Origin: Anagrus nilaparvatae
Taxonomy: Eukaryota > Arthropoda > Insecta > Hymenoptera > Mymaridae
NCBI GenBank assembly: GCA_022575985.1
Contig: JAKSXM010000007.1
Span: 72,229,001-72,293,000, forward strand
Direction: 5' to 3'
Length of the DNA stretch: 64,000 bases
In this document: positions 45,401 through 57,400 of the stretch, piece by piece
Layout: each line of letters begins with the position of its first letter
How positions within the stretch are numbered: position 1 is the first letter of the stretch
Notes under the pieces: generated by a model
Database searches by the model: none
Told to the model about the DNA's origin: nothing
Seen by the model: the letters and a program-made list of their open reading frames with translations, nothing else
Program-made: the position numbers and the translations under genes

Positions 45401-48400
45401 CATAACTTTACTCCTCGAAAATATTGAGGTTAAAAATATTTTTCACTTTTGTTTATGTGTGAGTAAATTTTACATAAAAATTTTCTGGACAAATAGCTTT
45501 GGCGTAAAAAATAACCTTACTTTTTGTTATATCTGAAAATTTATTTATGTGTGCCTGATTGTCCATTTATAGCTAAAATAAAATCTGATTTCACGTAAAA
45601 TCAGTATCTATTTGAAGGTAAAAGTGTGCGGGTACTCAACTATCTTAGTTTCTTAGATAACATTTTTTTGAAAAATAAAATTTTCAAATTTTAAATAACA
45701 CATTTAAATAATTTCCATATAATTTTTCTTGTCGTCGTGTCAGTGATATTTCACTCCATCCCCATAGATTAGGTAATGAATTAATTTTACACGAGAGGTA
45801 AATTTTGTGCAACGGTCACCCTCTCAAAACTTACCCGCAGATTTACGGAAGGGGGTCGTTCAACACATCCAAAATATTAATTTTCGGATATTTTAAACTC
45901 CCTAAGTATCTAATCATTTTTTGAAGAAATCTATGGAAAACCCACATATAAGCTCTGAAAACATTTTTTAACATGGATCTGTATTAAAATTTCCCTCTGA
46001 AGCCATTAATGACGCTGGTTTTTCGAAAAAACCAATAAACAACAAAATATTTAAAAAAAGTCTCTCCGTAATGTTTCCCGCACTCAAACTGAAACTAAAG
46101 TATCTTCAAATAATATGTTTTCCGATGCCATATCAAAAAATTTTTGTATTTTGACAATAAGTAACTTTGGTCATTTTTATTGACTAACGATTTGGAAAGC
46201 TATTAAATTTTTAAATTTTCGCAGCAGCGCGTAAAAGTGAGTACAGCTTTGTATAGCTTTATCCGAGTCCGCAAAAGCAAAGAATTGCGATCCATGGTGA
46301 AGCTGAGGGTAAAAAAATAAGCTTTCTTCGTCAGTGACGAGAAAAGACGTATTTTAAAATCGCTTCGTGGCCGGCAAATACGTGCATTCTGGCTGCTGAC
46401 AAGAAAAAAGAATTTTTATAAATACTGGCTTTATAAATCTTTTAAAAAAATTTTGCTATTTTCTTAGCAACACTAATTTTTTCTTTAGCCAACAGAAATG
46501 GTCAAAATTACTTATTGTTATGGATATTCGAAAACAAACACTGTAAGGCGATTGCGCTTGAATTTTGCTTAAGTTGCTTTAAAAAAAAGAATTAGCTAAA
46601 TTAAAAAATAAAATGAATGAATTATTATGAAGTTTCATGTTTTAACCATCACCTGATCAATACGGATAAAATTACATGCAAGTTTTACTTGACATTGTAT
46701 TATTCCAAGATGCTTGAGTTTCAGTTATAGCAAAAAAAACATCCTGGAAGGTACTTTTTTGTAATATTTTGTTTTTCATTGGGGTTTTCCCGAAAACTAG
46801 CGTCTATTAAGCGTTTCAGCAGGAAATTTTACTAAGGGCCTATACTAAAAAAAGTATTCTAAGGTTTGGACGTGCCTGATTTCTTCAAAAAGCGACTAGA
46901 AAAATTTGATCGGGCATAACTTGAGATCTATAGAGAAGCGAGACCTAGCACAAGAAAAGCGTTTCTTGCTACGTTTACATTATGAAGCTTTGTTACACTG
47001 TAAAAATTAGCTTCCATAGATTAATAAAAAAGGTAGAAGTTTTTCGAAAAGCTAGTAAGTATTCGATAAAAATCGTAAATTAGCAAAAAAAAAGAAAAAT
47101 GAAAACCAATGAACTAATCTACTGATGTTATATACGAATTTTTTATCCGAATGAGCATTTTGCTTCTAGAGGCAAAATCTTTATATAGCAAAATACCATG
47201 ATTACTATGCAAATAGTTAATAATGTTACCACATCAAAGTTATAATACGAAATGTGAAGGTTTACAGGGATCGAGGCGCGTAGCACGTAGAATGCGATTA
47301 TATAAACAGCGAAAAGTAAATTTTCAAAAAAAGCTTGTAAATAATCGATAAAAATCGTGAATTTACTAAAAGTATATTATGGAAAAAATCGAAAATCCTC
47401 GATTTTTATTGTTAATTTACGAAAAAAGTTGTAAAAACACAACTATTTTTCTTAAATTTACAACTATTTTTCGTAAATTTTCGAAAAAAAATTGTCAATT
47501 ATCAATTTTTCTTGCGAATTCACAAAGAGCAATCGAGAATAATCGAATTTTTTGTTAGCATACTAAATTTAGTAATCTTACGATTTTTTTCAAAAATTTA
47601 ATAATTTTTCGAAAAGTTTCTAGCTTCTTTGTTACTTTCTAAAGTGAAAATTGCGAATTTTGGTTAAAATTCAAACCATCGCACTTTTAAAGTAGCAATT
47701 TTTTTCACACCTCCAAAGAAGTAAACTCGAAATTCACACTTTCAAAGGTGTGAATTTAATATTTACACCAGGTATACATAGCGCGTATTCTAAATTCACA
47801 CTTTAAAAGTAGCGAATTTAAATGACATTAGATTAGAGCGGAGCGAATATAAATTCACACTTTTAAAAGTGCTCTAAGTTGATCGCCCCATGTAATTTTT
47901 TTATCTTTTTTAATTTTTTTAGTTATATTATTTTAAAGTTACAAGTATAAATAGGTACTTGTTTATGTTGTAAAATTTAGTAAACGTTTTTAATGTTTCA
48001 AATTTTGATTTACAGTATTTTATTTTATTTTTTAATTGTAAAGAAAAAAAAGAGCTTTATTAGAATATCTTAACAGAAATCTGTAAATTATATTGTAGAT
48101 TTCTTAATAAAATAAACAGTTTTTAATATTATTAAAATTGATATTTAAAAATATATGAACGTTGTATTTCGTTACTTTAACTATTAGAACTATGATGAAT
48201 TTTAAATTTTAAACCTGCCTTTGGTGTAGTTACTAATCAGACTTTTAAAGGTATGAATTTATTAAGGTTCTATTACCCCAGGGTGTGAACAATGTGAAAT
48301 ACTTTTAAAAGTGTGAATTTACATTCGCCTCGCTCGAATCTAGTGTCTTTAAATTCGCTACTTTAAAAATGTAAATTTAAAAACGCGCTGTACAATCTGG

Positions 48401-51400
48401 TGTAAACGTTAAATTCGCACCTTTAAAGGTGTGAATTTCGAGTTTACTGCTTTGGAGTTGTGAAAAAAAAATCGATGGTGTGAATTTTAAACCAAATTCG
48501 CACTTTTCACTTTAGAGAGTAGCCTGCATACTAGTGCTAAGGCTTTGCGCCCTTGATACTTAGCATAGCGTTTCTGCTAGGGAGCTGAGATTTGCTGAAG
48601 AAACACATTTTGGACTAGCACCACCCTGCACAATTAAAATAAATATTCCTGTGCCATCGAATTGAAGCTTACAAAAGCTTTTACGAAATCGTCATTTTAT
48701 TCTTTTATTTTTATTTAAATATGTCCAGCGCTGATTAGTTGTTTTATTGAATGAATTTTTACCTTTTCGTTAAATTTTTTATTTATGCCTGATTAGCTTT
48801 CTAATAATCTCGATAAAAATTGAATTGCTTATTATTCGCAAATTATTTATTCAATGGCGCTTCCAATCCCCTTACAAGTTTATTTTTAATAGATTAGCTT
48901 AGGCGTCGCGCATTTAAATGAAGGTAACTTGTAAAATCGGTATCTGATACTGAATTTATTTATTCAGTGTATGTATTTTTGAATATTTTAATATATAGTT
49001 AAATATCTTCAAAACTTTTATAGGAACCAGTTGATTTTTCAGAATTTAGACAAAATCAAAAATCTGACTTCGTGTGCTGAAAAACCAACAGCAATTTTTA
49101 AATCGAAGTCTAAATTAGGCTTTTGGACAGAAATGTGCAAAAGAAAATTTACCCTAGCCATCTTCTAAAGACGCATGGGAAGAAATTAAGGAGTCTTCTT
49201 TAAATAAATGTTGGTCAAAACTATTGCCAGACGCAATACTCCAGTCAAAATATGGGTTTGGGTGGACTTACGGTTGCGAATACGAGATTTGCTCTATTAT
49301 AGGTTTTTTGGGTCGTTGAACACAAAAATCGGGGTCATTTGGCTAAGAAAATGGGGCTTCACCCTTAAATTTGCAAAAACTACCCCCCAAAAGGGGTGTT
49401 TTCGTTATTTTCGCACTTTTTGCAGCCAGATTTGGTTTACAAGGGTTTTTTGGGTCGCTGAAAACGATTTTCATGGATTTTTTTATGAATAATTAATATA
49501 TCACCCCTAAATTACCAAAATCTACCCCCAAAACAGGTGTTTTTGCTGTTTCTGCACTTTTTGCGTCAAGATTAGGTCCACAAGGGTTTTTCGGGTCGCT
49601 GAAAACGAATTTCATGGATTTTTTAATGAAAAATTAATATTTCTACCTTCAAAAGGCGAATACATAAAAAATACCCCCTTTTGGGGGTAGTTTTTGCAAA
49701 TAAAGGGTGAAGCCCCATTTTCTTAGCCAAATGACCCCGATTTTCGTGTTCAGCGCCCCAAGAAACCTATACTAGAGCAAATCTCGTATTCGCAACCGTA
49801 AGTCCACCCCCCCCCCGTATTTGACTGGAGTAAAAAATGATTCACAGGAAACTACCGAAGAGTGCATACAAAGATTACTTCGTTTAGGAGGAGACGGGTT
49901 TGAAGATGTAACTGAGCAAGAGGTTTTAGAGATCTTACAAAATAAAATGATGCATTAACAGTAGCAGAAATCGACGAAATTCTAACAAAAACTCAAGATG
50001 ATGAAGAAGAAATCAATAAATAAGATAAAGAATATTTGTTTAAATTACCATCGGTCACAAAAATCATCCTACTCATGAATGATGTAATTGAGGAAGCCTT
50101 TAACAATGATCGAATTAAAACTATAGGAGTCTGAAAATTAGGAATGACTGCGAAAAGGCACTTCAAACTTATGAAGAGTAAATGAAAGATATGAAACGCC
50201 ATGCAAAAAAAAACTAAGGTTTCTGATTACTTTTAAAATTAAGGGAAATTTTTTTGTAAAAAAATAAAGTATATTTGTTAAAATTTTGTCTAATTTTTCT
50301 CTTAGAACGTAACACCCTAATTCCCATAAGACTAATGTCTTGGTATTAGCGATTTCGGTATTTTTTCCTTTCCTCCGAAAATCTAAAAAACTCCCACTTA
50401 AAAAATTTTTTTAGTCACATTTGTTCATTAAAATACAGTTTTAAAACCTTGAAGAGTATAAATTTAATAAAAATTTCCATTTTTTAAAAACATTTTAGTT
50501 GAATTAGATGAATTCATGGATTCACTACCAAAATGATGTGTCGATGGATGAATTGAACACACTTTTATTCAAATTTTCCAAAAATTACTAATTTTGGCCA
50601 TTTATATTAAGCTTCAGAAGGAAGTTTTACTAAAAACGTAGACTAGAAAAATATTTTTAAAACCTATATACAGAACTCATTTTAATTGTTTTTGCAAAAA
50701 TAGATTTAAAAAAATATAATAAGAAAATCTTTTTAGAAAAATGAAAATAAAAATTTTTTTGTTAAATAATCAACTTATTATATTATCATGAAAAGTTAGC
50801 AAATTAAAAAAATTTTAATTATTGTGCCTAGAACATTGGTATTTTTCAAAAATTGACTGTAATGATTAGAAGTTATTTCAAATATGAGAAACTCCGCGTA
50901 GAGTTCTACCGGCAGATGATGAGCATTTAACGAATTTTACCTCCCATAAATTTAAATTCAATTATTTTTTCTCATTTTCTATACTTTCATTAATCATTAT
51001 TACGCATTATGTCCAATGGGAAAATTTCCTGGGGGGAACTTTTTAAGGGAGTAAATGCCCGGACACAATTTCCAATTATGAAAGACAAACTCAAGAATAC
51101 ATGATAAATTTACTAGCAAATGATCTTGATTTTTTAGGGAGCATCGGGGCCAATCTCCCCCCCCCCCTTTTCAACTAAGCTAGTAGTATTTATATAATAA
51201 ATCCTTTATAAGTCTGATAAACTGGAAAACTTGGAAGCTTGAAATTCTAGTATTTTTTTTTACCATTAATAGCTTTTTGGTCTTATTATAATACTTTTGA
51301 AAATTCAAGGCTCCATAATAAATCTAATTGCTTATTACACAAGAAATGCGCGGGCCATAACTAAAGAGACCAGGAGAGAATCAGTTTTGCCCCTACGTAA

Positions 51401-54400
51401 TCTATTTCCTAATTTTCCAGAAAAAAAGTTTAAATAAAATTTATTAGTTTTTATAATTGCGTTTTTTTTCCTGTATGCATAACATTTGGTCACTCCCCAA
51501 TCACCCCCATCCTACCTTGGCCCCAAAATTACTTTTTTGATCCGCCAATAAATTTCTTATTTTTCTCTCATACTGCCAAAAAATAAAAAAAAATTTCTTT
51601 ATAATCGCTTCCGAAAAAGTTTTATAAATTTTTAAAAGATAAACAAAAATTCAAATACTGAATAAGCAACAATTAATTTCATATCATGTTTTAGTTTTTG
51701 CTGAAAGTTAAGGCTTTTTTATTTGAGGCACAATAATCACTCAGCGGTAAATTAACGAATCGAACAATTAATTATCTGGCTGATTCTACAATACCTGCAA
51801 TGCAAATTTGTACGTTGCCAACCAAAAAGCAATTTTCAGGCTATCCACTTTTTAAATTCAAAATTTTTTATAAGAATAATAATAAGTTATAAAAATTTTT
51901 TAATAAACCAAAGAATGGCTGTTTATATTTTTCAAGTTTTTAAAGGACCCCGCACCATTAGCATTGGAAAATTGCAAATGGTGCGATTTTCTTCAAACTT
52001 TGGGAATCGATAGTTCAAGAGATTTTGAAACGAAAATGTCTTATGGAAAAATCGGAAATATTCATTCCCTTTTGAGATACGGAGGCTAGAACCTAGAAGT
52101 TTAAAAGGTTAAAAAATTATTTTGCTGATAAGTAAAAGATTTTTCTTGTAGGGATTACCGTCTGAATCAAGATTGGATTTCAATATGTTTTATGGGTCAC
52201 TGATTCTAATAATGATGTTCCTAAAAACCCAAACGTATGTGTTAGCCCTTAAGGGCAAAAATGGCCCTTTTAAGGGTTTCTAAGTACAAATCATAAATGC
52301 TTACATCATAACTCAAACTGTACGATATTATGAAGGATAAACTCAATGATGGTCGTCACTAAACCCAAATGGTTTATGAAGAGTTCTCAAAGGGCTACAT
52401 TGCCCTTTTTAGGTCTTTTTCTTGTAAGATCCTTGAGAACAATGTAAAAAACTCAAGATAAACTTTTTTTGGGTGGCAATATTACTTGACGACGATCTGA
52501 AAATCCTAACAGTATTTCTAAAGCCCTTATAGGGCAAAGTTGCCCTTTTTAGGGCTTACTATGTATGAATCAGTGACCCAAAAAACGAGTTATGATGTAA
52601 GCATTTATGATTTGTACTTAAAATCCCTTAAAAGGGCCATTTTTGCTCTTAAGGGCTAACACATGCGTTTGGGTTTTTAAGACCATCATTATTGGAATCA
52701 GTGACCCAAAAAACATATAGTTTGAGTTACGGTGTAAGCATTTATGATTTGTACTTTAAATCCCTTAAAAGGGCCATTTTTGCCCTTTAAGGGCTAACAC
52801 ATACGTTTGGGTTTTTAGGAACATCATTATTGGACTCAGTGACCCAAAAAACATATAGCTTGAGTTATGATGTAAGTATTTATGAGTTGTACTTAGAAAC
52901 CCTTAAAGGGCCATTTTTTCCCTTTAAGGGCTAACACAAACGTTTGGGTTTTTAGGAACATCATTATTAGAATCAGTGACCCATAAAACATATTGAAATC
53001 CAATCTTGATTCAGACGGTAATCCCTACAAGCAAAATCTTTTACTTATACCTCTTCTGTATCAGCAAATTAATTTTTTAACTTTTTTACACTTCTAGCCT
53101 CCGTATCTCAAAAGGGAATGAATATTTCCGATTTTTCCATAAGACATTTTCGTTTCAAAATCTCTTGAACTATCGATTCCCAAAGTTTGAAGAAAATCGC
53201 ACCATTTGCAATTTTACAATGCTAATGGTGCGGGGTCCTTTCTAAAAGAAAAAAAATTTGAGGCAGATTTTAAATATATATTTTTTTAATTAACATAAAG
53301 AATTTAATTTCTTTGTAAGGTATTTTTTTCTCAAAATTAAGATTATGTAGATATCAGAGGAAAGACCATTAAATAATGACTGCATATTATATTTTATAGT
53401 CAAGGCGCCAGCAATGTTAAATGCATCCAAAAATTTTTTCAGCACTAGAATAGATGCACCTCATTGAAACTTATGTATTTTTGGTTTCTGAAACCGATTT
53501 TGAAGGTTTCATCCATTTTTGGATGGCCAGTTTTGAGTAATGGACGCTATATACTAAAAAATTGGCGAAAAATTAGCAAGATTAGTAATATCTTGAAAAC
53601 AAAAGCTAATTGTGCCTATTTTGGGTACCCCAAACAGGTTTTCGGGGTCGCTGATCACGATTTTTAAGACAGATTTATAAAAAACAAAATGGCGGACTCA
53701 AAATGGCGTGTTTCTAACCTCAGAAACGTCGATTTATGCTGTTTTAGGCATATTTACGTTGTCTAATAAGTTCTTCGGACCAATTATAAAGATTCTGAGG
53801 TCATATTTTTAATTTTTAATTTAGCGGGCTAAAAATGACGGATTCGTAACCTCAAAATCGACAATAAATGCTATTTTAAGCATTTAAACGTGTTGCATTT
53901 TAAGTTTTTGGGGTCTGTGATCACGATTCTGAGGTTAAAATGCTTAAAATAGTTCTTATTGTCGATTTTGGGGTTAGGAATCCGACATTTTTAGCCCGTT
54001 ATTTTGAAAATTAAAAATCTGACCTCGGAATCGTGATCATTGACCCCAAAAACTTAAAATGTAACACGTTTAAATGCTTAAAATAGCATTTATTGTCGAT
54101 TTTGAGGTTACGAATCCGCCATTTTTAGCCCGCTAAATTAAAAATTAAAAATATGACCTCAGAATCTTTATAACTGGTCCGAAGAACTTATTAGACAACG
54201 TAAATATGCTTAAAACAGCATAAATCGCCGTTTCTGAGGTTAAAAACACGCCATTTGGAGTCCGCCATTTTGTTTTTTATAAATCTGTCTTCAAAATCAT
54301 GATCAGTGACCCCGAAAACCTGATTGGGGTACCAAAAATAGGCTCAATTAGCTATTGTTTTCAAAATATTACCAATCTTGCTAATTTTTCGCCGATTTTT

Positions 54401-57400
54401 TAGTATATAGCGTCCATTACTCAAAACTGGCCATTCGAAAATGGATGAAACCTTCAAAATCGGTTTCAGCGACCAAAAATACATAAGTTTCAATGAGGTG
54501 CATCCATTCTAGTGCTGAAAAAATTTTGGATGCATTTAACATTGCTGGCGCCTTGACTATTATGTCAAATAAATATTTTATTTTTATAGTATTAATCGAG
54601 ATATCGCTTTATTACTATATTTATTTATTTAATATATTTTTCCTATTTTGGATTTCCATCTAAAAAAAACGTCTAATGGCTTGCTAAATATCAACTTATA
54701 TTTTTCTAATTTTCATTAAAATTTTCTTGTGGAAAATCCCACATTGAAAAAAAATTCAGTGCAGGACTTTTAATTTTTTCATCATTTAGTAACTTTTTGA
54801 TTTGCAAAAAAAATTATTCAACAATTTTATATTTTTCTTCGGGAAGCCATTCCGATTTGCGTTTCATGATTTTTTTCTTTATCAATTTACGTTTCCGCAA
54901 CAACTATTTTACCGGCCTGGCCCCAAACGCCAAAGCCATTTAGCCCAAAAAAATTTGCCCCACTTGTTAAAAAATATTTCCCCTCATTTGCTATACACAT
55001 TGAAACTATATATATTATTGTGTATTATAAACCATAAGCAAAACAAACAAAATAAATGAATAATAATTTAATGAATATAACCTAAAAATCCAATTTTGCC
55101 ATATCATTGTTCATTGAACCATTTATGATCTTTTAAAATAAGAAAAAAAATGCGCCATTCATTTTTGCCAATATAGTTATATTGGTTTTTAAAATTTTGA
55201 CATTTACTTTTTATAACTAGATTTTTGAGTTATATTTGTTATTAAGAAAGAGACTTTTTCAGTAAATAAATCCAGGTCCAAATTTCAAGAAAATTTCAAG
55301 AAAAATTATAAGTGAAAATAAATTTTATGAAAAGTTCGCTTATAAAAATTTCTTGATTTTTAGATTTAATTTTTTTTATTTAAACTTTTAATAAAATTAG
55401 CTGTTATAGTCTGTGATGACCTTTAAAATTTTGTATTATTTGATTATTTATTTTTTATATAATTTATTATTTCGTAAACTATTTATTTATTTTATTTATT
55501 TCTTTTATTTTATTCAATTTTCCATTTTTTTCTAAATATTTTTGCAATATAAACAATATTTCAATTTGTTATCGAAAAGCAAAAGAAGAAAAATATTCTT
55601 ATTTACCCAAAATAATTATAGGGGTTAAGATTTTTGGGATAAATAAACCTGGCCTATTTAAAAAAATTAAGCTTTTCAAACTCTTAAGACATTACAAAAA
55701 TAATTTTTCTCTCCGGATGCGAGAAAGTTTCTCATCGTATAATCTATATAAAATTCACAGCTCGGTTCAAATACGAAAAAATTGGTCTATAACCAAATTT
55801 TGGAAATTTTTTAATATTTTAAAATATTTTAATTACTAAGATACCTAATTTGGATCGATTCGCGCGTTAGGCTTGATTTGATATGAAACTCTGTTTATTT
55901 TTTAATTCTGAAAAAATTGACATGGCAACGAAATGTAATTATTTATATTAAAAAAAAATAAAAATTCCAAAAAAATAAAGTCGCCCTCCGGCAAAGACGC
56001 GTTTTCTCGCCACAGATACAGAAAAATGTTATACGACCCTTGTCCATAAATAAGGAATGACCCAAATCGCAGTTTACCATAATTTACGTGCGATTTGGGG
56101 GCCATTCTTTACTTTTTTGGACTTAAGCCGTAAATATACTATTTTAAAGTTTTTGAAATTTTTAATATTTTGAAATAAACAACAAATTTTTTAAAATAGT
56201 TGTTGCGGAAATGTAAATTGATAAAAAAAAAATCATGAAACGCAAATCGGAATGGCTTCCCAAAGAAAAATATAAAATCGATTAATGTTTTTTTTGCAGA
56301 TCAAAAAGTTAAAAAATAATGAAAAAATTAAAAATCCTGTACTCACAAAATAAATCCATTTTTCGCAAGCGTATTTACCGTTTTTTTCAAGCGACAAGCG
56401 GATTCTTTTTTTCGTCTGAGATTTTCCGGAAGAAAATTTTAAAGAAAATCAGTAAAATATAAATTGATATCCAGTACGTAGTCAGATCGTATCCAGCTAA
56501 TAACCGGGTACTAAAAGATTCTTAAGAATTATAAATTGGACATTTTTAGGAATTTTAAATTTTTAGACCTGACAAGCATGTAAGGTACGCTTTCATCTAA
56601 GTATTAAATACATAGAGTAATCGTGTCTAAAAATTAGCAATTTGAATAATAGTAGAAATGAACTATACTTATAAACTCGGATATCCATACAGAAAATCTT
56701 TTTTATTATTATAGCCTACAATAATTTATTTCATACCAATTGACACGGAGCAAAAAATTGCCAAACATAATAAAATTTTTTGCAATGCTTAGTTTTTGAT
56801 ACCAAATTATTCAAAATTAATCAGAAAATTCTTTATTATTTCACTGTTTTAACATGAAAGCTCTTAAAAACATAAAAAGATATATCCTTATGTAAAATTT
56901 CCAGCGGAATCCAAATTTTTGGTCAGATTTTTGATTGGTCACGTGACTTAGCGGGAAATTTTAAATTTGTAAAAAATGAGGTTTTGAAAGCTGCTATTTT
57001 TTTATCTAGAGCTCCCAAAAAGCAGTGTCCCATAGAAATTTTTTTTGCCAAAAAATATAAGGTTTAAGGAAAATTTTAAGCCTGGTTAGAAGATTTTTCA
57101 CTAATAGGCATTTGAGAAATCGACTTTTGAAAAAAAAACAGCCTCTCTTAGCGATTTCTGGGAGGCTAAAAATTGGGCTGGTGACTTATTTTTGGTAGCA
57201 CTTTCAGAAAAAAACACTTTGGGGCAGTTTTGAAGACCCGACCATACAAATCGCCCTAACTTCATTTAAATCTACCCATATATTTTTGACCGGTTATTTA
57301 GACTCCGATAAAAAAAGTAATTTTAATTTCATAAATGTATAATAGTTCTAATACTTTTACCAGTACTTTTATTCATTACAAAATAGCAATTCCTAATTCG

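Noticed and set aside
49208..49492. 94-codon + strand frame
   Set aside because: Lies across the foldback arm and its internal repeats; only the short transposase relic before 49238 is meaningful.
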